From: Stappia sp. 28M-7
Lineage (GTDB): Bacteria > Pseudomonadota > Alphaproteobacteria > Rhizobiales > Stappiaceae
Reading direction: 5' to 3'
Length of the DNA: 64,000 bases
Assembly (NCBI RefSeq): GCF_014252955.1
Contig: NZ_JACMIA010000001.1
Coordinates: 3,494,258 to 3,558,257, forward strand
Below, in pieces: positions 50,749-60,580 of this stretch. The translations under genes and the position numbers were made by a program. Numbering within the stretch: position 1 is the first letter of the stretch; each line of letters starts with the position of its first letter. Under the pieces are notes generated by a model that saw only the letters and a list, made by a program, of their open reading frames with translations, did no database searches and was not told where the DNA came from.

Positions 50749-52941
50749 GTGCTCGCCTCGCCTGATACGTCTTTGCGCGGAGACGCAAACCAGGTGCTCA
50801 AGAGACTGACCCCCTTCACGGTGCTGGCCGTCACGGCGACAGCCGGACTGATCGCCGCAACCCTCGTGCTGGTCACGGTGCTGAACCAGCCCTGGCTCGG
50901 CGTGGGGCTTTCGGCCGACGCGCAGTCCGGCCTCGTGCGGGTCGCCACGGTCGCGCCCGGCGGTCCCGCAACCGCCCTGCCCGCCGGCGTTCCGCTTGCG
51001 GCGGTCGGCGGCATCCCGATCGAGGCGGGCGATCTGGTCGAGGAGCCCGATGTTGCGGAAAGCTACGCCGCGCTGGAGCGGTTCTTCGACCGGCAAGGCG
51101 CCCTCCATGCCGCTCTCGCAGGCGGCAGCGTGATACTCGAGACCGGCGGGCCATCGGGACTGCAGGTCGAGGTGACACCGATAGCCGGCCGGCCGCTGTC
51201 CAGCCTTCCGCCGACCGTCTGGGTGCAGCTTGTCACCGGTCTCGTCAGCGTGATCGTCGGCGCCTGGGTCTGGAGCCTGCGCCGCAACGAGCTTTCGGCC
51301 GCCCTCTTGGCGCTGGCCGGGCTTGCCATCCTCGTCTCCGCCTTTCCCGCCGCGGTCTATTCCTCGCGCGAGATCGCCATGCCGGGCGGGCTCTTCCGTG
51401 TGCTGTCGGCCACCAATCATTTCGGCGCGCTGGCATTCGGCGTCGCCATGGTGGCGCTCTTCCTGTCCTATCCGCGCCGCCTCGTCCCCGCTTCCCTGCT
51501 CTGGCTGCTGCCGGCCGTCTACGGCGCGATCTGGGCACTGGACACGATCTGGATCGGGTTTCCGGGTCCGGCCGAAGGCCACCACCTGCCCACCGTGACC
51601 CTCATGGCCGGCATCCTGCTCGGCGCGCTGCTCCAGTACCGGGCCAGCCGCGACGATCCGGCCGCGCGCGCGGCGATCCGCTGGTTCGCCCTGTCGGTCG
51701 GCCTGTGCGCGGGCACCTTCGTCACCGTCGTGCTGATGCCGAACCTGTTCGGGATGCAGCCGACCATCTCGCAAGGCTATGCGTTCATCCTGTTCGGCAT
51801 GCTGTTTCTGGGCGTTGCCGCCGGCGTTGCCCGCTACCGTCTGTTCGAACTGGAAGGCTGGGCCTTCTCCGTCCTTTCCTATTTCGGCGCGGTTCTGCTG
51901 CTGGTGGTCTTCGATGCCCTGCTGATCTCCTTCGTTGCGATCGACCGCCCCGAGGCCTTCGCCGTGTCGCTGCTCGGCGTGGCGCTCCTCTATCTGCCGT
52001 TCCGCGACTGGCTGGCGCGGCGGCTGATCAAGCGGCGGGAGATCGACCGGGAGGAGCTGTTCACCCGGATCATCGACGTGGCCCTGACCACGGACGCCTC
52101 CCGCGAAAGCCGCTGGCGGGAGGTCCTGCGCGACGCCTTCACCCCGCTGCAGATGTCCGCCGTCTCGGCCCCTGCGCCCGAAAAGCCCGCAATCTCCGAG
52201 GACGGCCTGTCGTTGCTGCTGCCCGGCCTGCCGGGCCTTGCCCCGCTCAAGCTGTCGCATGCGCATTCGGGCCGGCGACTGTTCAGCCCACAGGACCGGC
52301 GGTTTGCCGGCGAGCTCTACGCCATGCTCGCCCACGCCATCGCCAGCCGCGATGCGCACGAAAAGGGCGCTGCAGAAGAGCGGGTCCGCATCGCCCGCGA
52401 CATGCACGACAACATGGGCGCGCAGCTGCTTTCCGCGCTCCACAGCGAGCGGCGCGAGCGCAAGGACACCTTGATCCGCGAGACGATCTCGGACCTGCGC
52501 GACATCGTCAACAACGCTGCGCGGGGCGGCAAGACGGCCTCGGACCTGCTCGCCGACCTCAAGGTCGAGGCGCTGGAGCGCCTGGCCGCCGCCGACATCC
52601 GGCTCGACTGGCAGGACACCTGCGAGGACGGCGAGCGGACGCTCGCCCCCAATGTCGCCTATTCCCTCCGCTCCGTGCTGCGCGAGATCATCAGCAACAC
52701 GATCCGGCATTCCGGTGCCGACGCGATGCGGGTACGGATCGACATAAGCGACGGCCTGCTTCATTTGCAGGCGAGCGACGACGGCAGCGGCCTTTCCGAG
52801 GGCGTTCAGGGGAAGGGCAATGGCCTGTCCAACCTTGAGGCTCGGCTGCTGGCGCTCAAGGGCACGCTCTCCCTGGAGGATGCGGGGCCGGGCCTGACCG
52901 TGCGTGCCAGCTTCCCGCTCGGCGGAGGTGACGCGAAATGA
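50749..52941 (+). CDS. Membrane sensor histidine kinase, NarL-system type
   Basis: Protein of 730 residues. An N-terminal helix is followed by a PDZ-like periplasmic segment (WLGVGLSADAQSGLVRVATVAPGGPA), about eight membrane helices (about 140-400), a linker and a HisKA_3 dimerisation domain with phospho-acceptor H553 (ERVRIARDMHDNMGAQLLSAL). The ATPase domain has the N box SVLREIISNTIRHS and G boxes DDGSGL and GNGLSN. The GTG start has AGGTGAG upstream, inside a palindrome. The response regulator gene overlaps the stop by four bases. Probable partner control of the divergent autotransporter gene is inference. Confidence 0.9.
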   Translation: MLASPDTSLRGDANQVLKRLTPFTVLAVTATAGLIAATLVLVTVLNQPWLGVGLSADAQSGLVRVATVAPGGPATALPAGVPLAAVGGIPIEAGDLVEEPDVAESYAALERFFDRQGALHAALAGGSVILETGGPSGLQVEVTPIAGRPLSSLPPTVWVQLVTGLVSVIVGAWVWSLRRNELSAALLALAGLAILVSAFPAAVYSSREIAMPGGLFRVLSATNHFGALAFGVAMVALFLSYPRRLVPASLLWLLPAVYGAIWALDTIWIGFPGPAEGHHLPTVTLMAGILLGALLQYRASRDDPAARAAIRWFALSVGLCAGTFVTVVLMPNLFGMQPTISQGYAFILFGMLFLGVAAGVARYRLFELEGWAFSVLSYFGAVLLLVVFDALLISFVAIDRPEAFAVSLLGVALLYLPFRDWLARRLIKRREIDREELFTRIIDVALTTDASRESRWREVLRDAFTPLQMSAVSAPAPEKPAISEDGLSLLLPGLPGLAPLKLSHAHSGRRLFSPQDRRFAGELYAMLAHAIASRDAHEKGAAEERVRIARDMHDNMGAQLLSALHSERRERKDTLIRETISDLRDIVNNAARGGKTASDLLADLKVEALERLAAADIRLDWQDTCEDGERTLAPNVAYSLRSVLREIISNTIRHSGADAMRVRIDISDGLLHLQASDDGSGLSEGVQGKGNGLSNLEARLLALKGTLSLEDAGPGLTVRASFPLGGGDAK

Positions 52942-53636
52942 CCCGGATCCTGATTGTCGAGGACCTGGCGGAAGCGCGCAAATGGCTGCAAGGCGTCGCG
53001 CAGGAAGCCTTCCCCGGCCCGCATGAGATCGACGCCAGGACCACCTTGCAGGATGGCCTGGCGGCCGCGGCCCGGCACGAATACGACGTCGCGCTCATCG
53101 ACCTGCGCCTGCCGGACGGGTCGGGCATCGAGGTGCTGCGCGCCTTGCGCCAGCGCAATTCCAGGACGCTCTGCGTCGTCACCACCGCCATGGCGGACGA
53201 CGTCCATATCGTTGCCGCCCTGTCGGCCGGGGCCAACGGCTACCTGCTCAAGGAACAGCCCTCGGGCATGATCGTGCGTCAGCTGTCGCAGCTCGCCGAC
53301 GGCATTCCCGCCCTGTCGCCGGCCATCGCCCGCCGCATCATGGAGCATTTCCAGCTGACCGGCCCGGCTGCGGAACCCGAGGAGAGCCTGACCGAGCGCG
53401 AGAAGGAAGTCCTCGCCCTGATCGGCCGCGGCATGCGCAATGTCGACGTCTCCGAGCAGCTGTCCCTGTCGGGCAATACGGTGGCGACGCATATCAAGTC
53501 GATCTACCGCAAGCTCGGCATCTCCTCCCGCGCCGAAGCGTCCTGGCACGCGGCGATGCTGGGCCTTGCCCCCGGCAAGACGGACACGCCCGACACGCAG
53601 GCGCCAAGCGGGGCAACCGAGGGCACGGCCGAATAG
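52938..53636 (+). CDS. LuxR/NarL-family response regulator
   Basis: Protein of 232 residues: receiver domain with acidic pair E8-D9, phosphorylation site D55 (VALIDLRLPDG) and K108 region (GYLLKEQPSG); LuxR-type helix-turn-helix from about 148 (LTEREKEVLALIGRGMRNVDVSEQLSLSGNTVATHIKSIYRKLG). A Pro/Thr-rich tail of about 20 residues follows. Starts within the kinase stop codon (ATGA overlap), so both are made together. Expected targets include the divergent autotransporter and the chemoreceptor gene 113 bases downstream. Confidence 0.93.
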   Translation: MTRILIVEDLAEARKWLQGVAQEAFPGPHEIDARTTLQDGLAAAARHEYDVALIDLRLPDGSGIEVLRALRQRNSRTLCVVTTAMADDVHIVAALSAGANGYLLKEQPSGMIVRQLSQLADGIPALSPAIARRIMEHFQLTGPAAEPEESLTEREKEVLALIGRGMRNVDVSEQLSLSGNTVATHIKSIYRKLGISSRAEASWHAAMLGLAPGKTDTPDTQAPSGATEGTAE

Positions 53637-53749
53637 CTGCGGTCCCGGTCTCGGGGCGGGAGGGAAACCGGGCTGGCTTTGGTTAAAGGTTCGGAAACCG
53701 CGTCGGTCGTATTCCTTGGTCCGCTCGCCTGAACAAGGGTTCCCTCCAG

Positions 53750-55711
53750 ATGCCGCTCTTCTCCAGTAGAAATCATGACCTGATCGAGGCTATCGGTCGG
53801 TCTCAGGCCATGATTCATTTCAGGCCCGACGGAACCATTATCGACGCCAACGAAAATTTCCTTTCGCTGATGGGGTATTCGCTCGGCGAAATAGAAAACA
53901 AGCACCACCGTATGTTCGTGGACGCAGCTTATGCTGCGAGCGAAGCGTATCGTTCCTTCTGGAAAGAGCTCGCCAGCGGGGAATTCAAGTCCGACGAATT
54001 CATGCGCGTGACCAGCAGCGGCGCTCAGGTCTGGATACAGGCGACATACAACCCGGTGTTCGACGGCAAGGGCGAGGTCTACCGCATCGTCAAGATCGCG
54101 ACCGATATCACGGCCGCCAAATTGAAGAGCTCGGATGCGCAGGGGCAGCTGGCGGCAATCAACCGCTCGCAAGCCGTCATTCACTTCGACCTCGACGGAA
54201 CCATTCTGGAAGCCAACGACAATTTCCTGAAGGCGGTCGGCTACACGCTCGACGAAATCAAGGGCCGGCACCACTCGATTTTCGTCGCGTCCGACGAGCG
54301 CGAAACGCAGGAATACAAGGCGTTCTGGAAGCAACTCGGCGCCGGGCGCTTCATGGCGGGCGAGTTCAAGCGGATGACCCGGGACGGCGATGAGATCTGG
54401 ATCCACGCCACCTACAACCCGATCCTCGACGCGGCCGGCCGGCCTTTCAAGGTGGTGAAATTCGCATCCGACATCACGGCCGAAAAGCGCAAGAACGCCG
54501 AACATGAAGGCCTGATCGCAGCAATCGGCCGCAGCCAGGCGGTGATCTCGTTCAGCAAGGACGGCATCATCCTGGATGCCAACGAGAACTTCCTGAAGGC
54601 GGTCGGCTATCGCCTCGACGAAATCAAGGGCAAGCATCACCGCATGTTTGTCGAGGAAAAGTATGCCCAGTCCGAGCAATATGCCGAGTTCTGGCAGACC
54701 CTCGCCGGGGGCAAGCACTTGTCGGCGATCTATCAACGCTTCAACAAGGCGGGAAATCCGATCTGGTTGCAGGCAAATTACAATCCGATCTTCGACGCCT
54801 CCGGAAACATCATGAAGGTGACGAAGTTCGCGACCGACATCACCCAGAACATGACGGCGCGACAGGCGGCCATCGAGGCAGCCGAGGAAACACTGAACAC
54901 GGTAGGGCAGACGGCGCATTCCGCGCAGCATGTGAACTCGTCCGCGCAGGGCATTTCCCGCGGCATGGAGAAAGCCCGCACGGCCGTCGAGGCCATGCAC
55001 GGGCGTTCCGAGATTGCCGAGCGGTCGACCGAAAAACTTCGCTTGGCCGCTGCCTCCATGGACGGCGTGGTGCAGCTCATTTCCAAGGTCGCGGACCAGA
55101 TCAACCTGTTGTCCCTGAACGCGACCATCGAGGCCGCCCGGGCGGGCGAAGCCGGCCGCGGCTTTGCAGTCGTCGCCAACGAGGTCAAGACGCTCGCAAA
55201 CCAGACCTCCCAGGCAACGACGCGGATCTTCTCCGAAATCGCTGAAATGCAATCGGTCGCAGGTGCGGTGGACGAGGCCTTGAAGTCCATCCGCAGTTCG
55301 ATCTCCGACGTGCAGGACCTCGTTCTGTCGACCACCAATGCGACCGAACAGCAATGCGTGTCCACCGACGAAATCAGCGTCCGTCTCCAGTCGGCGTCCA
55401 CCAGCGTCGCCTCCGTGTGCGAAAGCCTCGACAAGTGGGTGATCGGCATGGAGAACCGCCGCCGCGACGAGCGCAAGCGCGTCCACCGGGATTGCCTGAT
55501 CGGCGGCATCAACGGGGAGAAGATCCGCGGCTCCCTGCGCGACATCTCGGACTCCGGCGCGAGGATCTACGTCGCCGATGGCTCGGCGATCCCCGATCAG
55601 GTCGTCGTGGAACTGGAAGACAAGAGCGTGAAGCGCGGCACGGTCGTGCGCCGCAACGGGCGGGAGCTCGGCGTCGAATTCCGCACTGAAGCGGCCACCT
55701 TCGCAGCCTAG
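53750..55711 (+). CDS. Soluble chemoreceptor with three PAS domains and a C-terminal PilZ domain
   Basis: Protein of 653 residues with no membrane helix. Three tandem PAS domains (about 4-120, 125-240, 245-360) are near copies of each other, each with AIGRSQAxIxFxxDGxIxxANENFL-like starts and ending in VKIATDIT-type strands. The MCP signalling domain follows (hairpin [19 protein letters not shown]). The last 90 residues look like a PilZ c-di-GMP-binding domain: a basic cluster [12 protein letters not shown], then [12 protein letters not shown], the D-x-S-x-x-G motif. So chemotaxis output may be tuned by c-di-GMP and by PAS ligands such as heme or flavin. Starts 113 bases after the response regulator. 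Confidence 0.88.
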   Translation: MPLFSSRNHDLIEAIGRSQAMIHFRPDGTIIDANENFLSLMGYSLGEIENKHHRMFVDAAYAASEAYRSFWKELASGEFKSDEFMRVTSSGAQVWIQATYNPVFDGKGEVYRIVKIATDITAAKLKSSDAQGQLAAINRSQAVIHFDLDGTILEANDNFLKAVGYTLDEIKGRHHSIFVASDERETQEYKAFWKQLGAGRFMAGEFKRMTRDGDEIWIHATYNPILDAAGRPFKVVKFASDITAEKRKNAEHEGLIAAIGRSQAVISFSKDGIILDANENFLKAVGYRLDEIKGKHHRMFVEEKYAQSEQYAEFWQTLAGGKHLSAIYQRFNKAGNPIWLQANYNPIFDASGNIMKVTKFATDITQNMTARQAAIEAAEETLNTVGQTAHSAQHVNSSAQGISRGMEKARTAVEAMHGRSEIAERSTEKLRLAAASMDGVVQLISKVADQINLLSLNATIEAARAGEAGRGFAVVANEVKTLANQTSQATTRIFSEIAEMQSVAGAVDEALKSIRSSISDVQDLVLSTTNATEQQCVSTDEISVRLQSASTSVASVCESLDKWVIGMENRRRDERKRVHRDCLIGGINGEKIRGSLRDISDSGARIYVADGSAIPDQVVVELEDKSVKRGTVVRRNGRELGVEFRTEAATFAA

Positions 55712-55796
55712 GTCGCGGCACGGGGAAGCAGAATCACAAGGCCGCGGCCCGGGCTCTTGCCTCGCTTCCCTTTGCGCGGCGAAGCGGGTTTCGCGT

Positions 55797-56645
55797 GAGC
55801 GAAAAGATGGTGGACGTGCTCGGCGAGACGTCAAACTAGGTGTTCGCTGAACTCGCCGAATGGGAAGCGCTCTTGAACGACACGTCGCGGGCAAAGCGGC
55901 CCGGTCCGCCGACATCTCCTCCGACACCTTGAGCGAAGTGCCGACATGTCCACGAAGACGCGTATGGCTGGCCCTGACAGGGCCAGGCCGAAGACCACAC
56001 CCTTTTCCATCTCGCTCACCAAAGACGAGAAGCGTATCCGGCGGCTGGTGCGCCTGATGGGGCTCATGCCGACCTACCGCAGGCCCAACACCAGCAGGCC
56101 GGCGAAAGGACACAAGACCTGTCCCTATCTGCAGGCAGGTCTGCGGGTGGATCGTCCGAACCAAGTCTGGTGCTAGGACATCACCTGTCTGCCAATGTGG
56201 CGCGGGTTCCTCTACCTGTTGGCGATCATGGACTGCGCACTCGAAAGGTCTTGGCTTGGCGCATCTCGATTACGCTGGAGGCCGACTTCTGTCTCGACGC
56301 GTTGAACGAGGCCGTCCACAAGTTCGGGCCGCCGGAGATCATGAATACCGATCAAGGATCACAGTTCACGTCCTTCGCCTGGACCGACAGTCTGCGCCGG
56401 AGCGGTGTGCAGATCTCGATGGACGGCAAGGGGCGGTTCATCGACAACATCTTCAGCGAGAGGCTGTGACGAACCCCGAAATACGAGAGCGTCTACCTGC
56501 GCGCCTGGGAGACAGGATCGGAAACGAAGATGACCAGCCGGAAATGGATGACCTTTTACTAACAAGCAGCGCTCTCACTCAGCCCCGATCAGCAAGTGCC
56601 ACGAGTAGCTTGAATTACGCCAGATCCCGTTCAAAGGATCGGGAG
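55797..56645 (+). pseudogene. Decayed IS3-family transposase (OrfB)
   Basis: Fragments in several frames match IS3-type OrfB. Reading left to right: an N-terminal helix-turn-helix-like piece near 56025-56165 (RRLVRLMGLMPTYRRPNTSRPAKGHK, then LRVDRPNQVWC), a TAG stop at 56175, a frame shift and FLYLLAIMD, another shift, then NTDQGSQFTSFAWTDSLRRSGVQISMDGKGRFIDNIFSERL (DDE region). A stop follows, then PKYESVYLRAWETGSE and a shifted trace of the FYN-x-x-RPHSAL end. At least three stops or shifts make it inactive. Terminal repeats were not found. It marks an old insertion before the catabolic cluster. Confidence 0.85.
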
Positions 56646-56708
56646 TAGGCCACCCTCTACAGCAATGACACACCGCGCCTGTGAGGCGACAAAGACCGGC
56701 AGGCTTCT

Positions 56709-58277
56709 CTATCCGGTGGAAAGCGCGGAGGGAGCGCCCTCAGGGGATTTCGCCGCCTGCCGATACTCCTGTTGCAACAGGCGCTTCAGCAGCTTGCCAT
56801 TGGGCTCACGTGGCAGACGGAGGCGGAAATCCACCGTTCGCGGACACTTGATGGGGGACAACCGCATCCGGCAAAAGGCGATCAACTCTTCAGCCAGCGC
56901 CGGTGACGGCTGCGCTCCGTCCACGAGTTCGACGACCGCTTTCACCTCTTCTCCGAAGTCGGCGTTGGGCACGCCGAACACTGCCGCGTCGGCCACCGCC
57001 GGGTGCGTGACAAGAATGTTCTCGGTCTCCTGAGGATAGATGTTCACACCGCCGGAGATGATTACAAAGGACTTGCGGTCAGTCAGGTAGAGATAGCCGT
57101 CTGCATCGACCCGCCCGATATCGCCCAGCGTCGTCCAGCCCAGACGATTGCGTGCCTTGCGGGTCTTGTCCGGATCGTTGTGATACTCGAAGGGAACGCC
57201 GTTGGCGAAGTAGACCTCGCCTTCGCAACCGGGCGGCAGTTCTTCCCCCTCGTCATCGCAGATGTGTAGCCTGCCCAGCTTGGCACGTCCCACCGACCCG
57301 GGATGGGCCAGCCATTCTCCGGTATCGAGAGCGCAGAAACCATTGTTCTCCGTGCCCGCGTAATATTCCATCAGGATCGGCCCCCACCAGTCGATCATCT
57401 GCCGCTTGACCTCGATGGGGCAGGGAGCGGCGGCATGGACCGCCATCTGCAGGGAAGACAGATCGTAGCGGCGGCGCACCTCGTCCGGCAGCTTCAGCAT
57501 CCGCACGAACATCGTCGGCACCCACTGGCTGTGCGTAATCCGATGCGCCTCGATGAGAGCCAGGGCTTCTTCCGCGTCGAACTTCGGCATGATGACCGCC
57601 GATCCGCCGCGCTTCAGCGTCGTCATGGTGTGTCGCAACGGCGCGGCATGGTAGAGCGGCGCCGGATTGAGGTAACGGGTCTGCGCGCCATAGCCGAACA
57701 GATCGCACAGAAGCTCGATCAGGAAGGTCATCCGGCCGGGAGGCTGCGCCGGCAGCGGCCATTTCACGCCCTTGGGTCGGCCCGTGGTCCCCGACGAATA
57801 CAACATGTCGAGCCCTTGAGCCGGATCGGCAATCTCATGCGTGGGCATGTCCCGGCACATATCGTCCCAGCAGGCTGCGCCCACGCAGGGCTCACCCACC
57901 ATATAGATCGGGACCTCCGGCGGCAGCTGGGCACGCAGCATGCTGGCGACCTCGGCAAATCGCCCGGAGGTGATCACCAGCTTCGCGCCGCAATCGCGCG
58001 CGATGTAGAGCACTTCGTCTGCGGAAAGCTGGGTGCTGGCCGTCGTGTAGTAGAGCCCCGACCGATCGGCAGCGAAACAGGTTTCCAGAAACTCGCGGCG
58101 ATTCTCCATCAGGATGAGAATGTGGTCGCCGACGACAAGACCCTGCGCGCGCAGAAGATGCGCCCCCTGGTTGGACCGCCGGTCGAGTTCTGCGAAGGTA
58201 ACGGTCTCTCCCGTGTCCGCCATGACATAGGCGAGCCGGTCCGGGTCGCGCCTGGCAACCTGATCGATGTACAACAT
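56709..58277 (-). CDS. Acyl-CoA synthetase (AMP-forming, FadD/ACSM-like)
   Basis: About 523 residues of the ANL superfamily: it activates a carboxylic acid as acyl-AMP and then acyl-CoA. Motifs: A3 loop DMLYSSGTTGRPKGVK, A5 YYAGTEN, A7 TLGDIG, A8 hinge DRKSFVIISGGVNIYPQE, A10 Lys in EPNGKLLKR. Last gene of the minus-strand cluster with the Liv-type transporter. Most likely acts on the imported acid. The ATG at 58277 (MLYIDQVARRDPDRLAY) is preferred to the GTG at 58316, which adds a non-conserved 13 residues. Chain length of substrate unknown. Confidence 0.9.
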   Translation of the reverse strand: MLYIDQVARRDPDRLAYVMADTGETVTFAELDRRSNQGAHLLRAQGLVVGDHILILMENRREFLETCFAADRSGLYYTTASTQLSADEVLYIARDCGAKLVITSGRFAEVASMLRAQLPPEVPIYMVGEPCVGAACWDDMCRDMPTHEIADPAQGLDMLYSSGTTGRPKGVKWPLPAQPPGRMTFLIELLCDLFGYGAQTRYLNPAPLYHAAPLRHTMTTLKRGGSAVIMPKFDAEEALALIEAHRITHSQWVPTMFVRMLKLPDEVRRRYDLSSLQMAVHAAAPCPIEVKRQMIDWWGPILMEYYAGTENNGFCALDTGEWLAHPGSVGRAKLGRLHICDDEGEELPPGCEGEVYFANGVPFEYHNDPDKTRKARNRLGWTTLGDIGRVDADGYLYLTDRKSFVIISGGVNIYPQETENILVTHPAVADAAVFGVPNADFGEEVKAVVELVDGAQPSPALAEELIAFCRMRLSPIKCPRTVDFRLRLPREPNGKLLKRLLQQEYRQAAKSPEGAPSALSTG

Positions 58278-58396
58278 GTTCGTGCTTTCGCTGGCTGGAG
58301 CCCGTCGGCCGGTCACACCCGGCTGGGATCTTTCTCGATAGACGGAGGCCGCTCGGCGGCCGGACCTGGAGCGCGCCGACTTTTCATGGAATTGCT

Positions 58397-59413
58397 CTAG
58401 AACTCGATGACTGTCTTGCCGAAGCGATCGGCCTGCGCGAAATGGGCCATTGCCTCCTTCAATCCCTCGAAGGGGAAGGAGCTGCCGACGAGCGGACGCA
58501 CCTGATGCGCTGCCATCGCTCTCAACATGGCCTCGAAGTCGTCGCGATGGCCTACTGTCACCCCCTGAAGGCGGATCTGCCGGGTAACGATCGGACCCAG
58601 CGACATGCTCAGGTCCAGACCACTCAAAACACCGATCATCGCAATCGTACCGCCGGGTCGGATCGCCCTGAGCGATTGGCCCAGTGTCTGAGCTCCGCCC
58701 AGTTCCACGATTGCATCATACCCGCCCCGCTCGGCCACCAGCGCCCGGGTCGCGCGGGCCCAGTCGGCGTGCTCCCGGTAATTGACGAGATGGTCCGCGC
58801 CCATCTCGGCAACACGCGCCAGTTTCTCGTCGCTGGAGGACAGCACCGTCACGGTCGCACCGTGCAGCTTGGCGAACTGCAATGCGAAGAGCGCCACCCC
58901 GCCGGTACCCTGAAGGAGCACGTGATCGCCGGGGCGCAGCCGGGCTTCTCCGGACACCGCACTCCAGGCGGTCAGTGCCGCACACGGCAGGCTCGCGGCT
59001 TCCGCATCGTCCAGATACTTTGGTACTTTCACCACCCCCTCTTCCGACAGGCACACATATTCGGCCATCACGCCATCCAGAGGCCCACCCAACGCCGATG
59101 CGAAGGCTGCTGCCGAAGGAGACCCGGCCACCCAGTTCTGGAAGAAAGTCGGACAGACACGGTCGCCCAGCGCCACGCGGGTTACGTCGGCACCGACCTC
59201 CACCACCTCTCCCACGCCATCGGACAGCGGGATTAGCGGCAACTCGCCCGTAGCTCGGCCGTATCCACGCTCCGGCACGATCAGATCGCGGGCATTCAAC
59301 GCAGCACGGCGCATCTTCAGCAGCACCTGCCCCCGCCCGGCTCGCGGCACTTCGCGCTGGCCCGGACGCAGATTGTCCAGCCCCCAGTCATCCCTGATTT
59401 CAAATACACGCAA
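58397..59413 (-). CDS. MDR-family NAD(P)-dependent oxidoreductase
   Basis: Protein of 338 residues of the medium-chain dehydrogenase/reductase superfamily. The N-terminal GroES-like part lacks the Cys/His zinc ligands of classical alcohol dehydrogenases, so a quinone-reductase/enoyl-reductase type is more likely. The nucleotide-binding motif is GTGGVALFALQFAKLHGATV. In context it could reduce an enoyl-CoA or a ketone intermediate of the catabolic route. Follows the acyl-CoA dehydrogenase gene by three bases. Confidence 0.85.
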   Translation of the reverse strand: MRVFEIRDDWGLDNLRPGQREVPRAGRGQVLLKMRRAALNARDLIVPERGYGRATGELPLIPLSDGVGEVVEVGADVTRVALGDRVCPTFFQNWVAGSPSAAAFASALGGPLDGVMAEYVCLSEEGVVKVPKYLDDAEAASLPCAALTAWSAVSGEARLRPGDHVLLQGTGGVALFALQFAKLHGATVTVLSSSDEKLARVAEMGADHLVNYREHADWARATRALVAERGGYDAIVELGGAQTLGQSLRAIRPGGTIAMIGVLSGLDLSMSLGPIVTRQIRLQGVTVGHRDDFEAMLRAMAAHQVRPLVGSSFPFEGLKEAMAHFAQADRFGKTVIEF

Positions 59414-59416
59414 GGT

Positions 59417-60580
59417 TCATCCCTCCCGAAAAAGCTCGGTTTTCCGGCGCCCGGTCAGCGCCGCCACCCGCTCCAGCAGCATCTCGGTCGAGCCATCCAC
59501 CAGCCCCACCACCTGGGTCGCGGCCAGATGCGCCTTCATCGGCGTTTGTCCCGACAGTCCCGCCGCTCCCAGCGCATGGAGAAGCTCCGGCATCCAGCGC
59601 CCCAACGCGTGCGTTGCGGCGATTTTCGCCTGGGCTGCCAGAAGCTGGGCCGACGCTGCCTCTTGGGCGACGGCCTCTACCGCCGCCGCAGTCAGAGCCC
59701 GCGCCGCGGCAAGCGCAACCTCGCCCTCTGCCATCCGCAAGCGCCAATGCTGATGGGCTTGCAACGGTTGACCGAAACTCCTGCGTTCGCGACCGAAGCC
59801 GTGCGCACTCTCCAGCGCGGCAGCCAACATCCCGCAGCACATGGCCGCCACATAGGCACGCGCGCCGTTTATCTCGTTCAGGATTGCCCGGAATGCCCCA
59901 CCCGGCGGCAACAGCATCTCACCCTCGGGCACCCGATAGGCGTCCAGCGTGAAACCGCCTGTAGGCGCCGGCACAAAGGCATCGACCGAACAAGCCGTGC
60001 GGCTCACCGCCGGATCGTCAAGTCTCACGAGGAAGGCTGCGATCCCATCCCGCTCGCCGACCATTCGGGTCTGGGCGTAGACAATCGACAGGCCCGCGAC
60101 CGCTCCATTGGCGATCCACGCCTTCTCGCCGTGGAGGCACCAGCCGTCCTCGGTACGCTGCGCCATCGTGGAAATCGCAAAGAAGTCCGATCCGGCATGA
60201 GGCTCGGTCAGCGCGGTGCAGGCATGGTGCCGTCCTGCCAGAAGGTCCGGCAGGAGACGCGCCGCCAGCTCGGCCGGGGCCGTGACAGCCAACCTGGCCG
60301 CCACGTTGTGCGTATTGACCAGCGACAACGCAAAGCCGAAATCGACGCCTGCCAGGATCTCGCAGGCCTTGGCCTTTTCACGAAAGCCCAATCCAAGCCC
60401 GCCGACTGACCGGGCCACTTCGATACCGGTCAGCCCCAGATCGGCAGCCCGTCGCAGAAGCTGCGCATTCACTGCTGCGTCGAGCGGTCCCGCCGCCGCC
60501 TGTTCCGCCAGTTCCCCGGCGGCGAAGGCGCGCACCTGATCCAGGAACCCCCGGTCGCACTCCCAGTCGAGACCGGTCAT
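59417..60580 (-). CDS. Acyl-CoA dehydrogenase-family protein, unusual catalytic site
   Basis: Protein of 387 residues with the FAD-dependent acyl-CoA dehydrogenase fold: N-terminal helical domain, FAD loop TALTEPHAGSDFFAI, GEKAWIANG and the C-terminal helical domain (GRERRSFGQPLQAHQ). It would introduce an alpha,beta double bond in an acyl-CoA. By eye, the usual catalytic Glu of the YEGT-like motif is an Asp (D362 in LVDGST), and the alternative Glu on helix G (LDLER in isovaleryl-CoA dehydrogenase) is Ala in NGARAYV. The start overlaps livM by four bases. Confidence 0.88.
   Translation of the reverse strand: MTGLDWECDRGFLDQVRAFAAGELAEQAAAGPLDAAVNAQLLRRAADLGLTGIEVARSVGGLGLGFREKAKACEILAGVDFGFALSLVNTHNVAARLAVTAPAELAARLLPDLLAGRHHACTALTEPHAGSDFFAISTMAQRTEDGWCLHGEKAWIANGAVAGLSIVYAQTRMVGERDGIAAFLVRLDDPAVSRTACSVDAFVPAPTGGFTLDAYRVPEGEMLLPPGGAFRAILNEINGARAYVAAMCCGMLAAALESAHGFGRERRSFGQPLQAHQHWRLRMAEGEVALAAARALTAAAVEAVAQEAASAQLLAAQAKIAATHALGRWMPELLHALGAAGLSGQTPMKAHLAATQVVGLVDGSTEMLLERVAALTGRRKTELFREG

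Noticed and set aside
55797-55960. Small intact gene between the chemoreceptor and the transposase relic
   Set aside because: Frames are broken by stops (for example TAG near 55840) and fit better as the decayed 5' part of the insertion element.
53504-56164. 886-codon open frame antisense to the PAS-MCP gene
   Set aside because: Translation is a mirror of the MCP coding region; no domain of its own.
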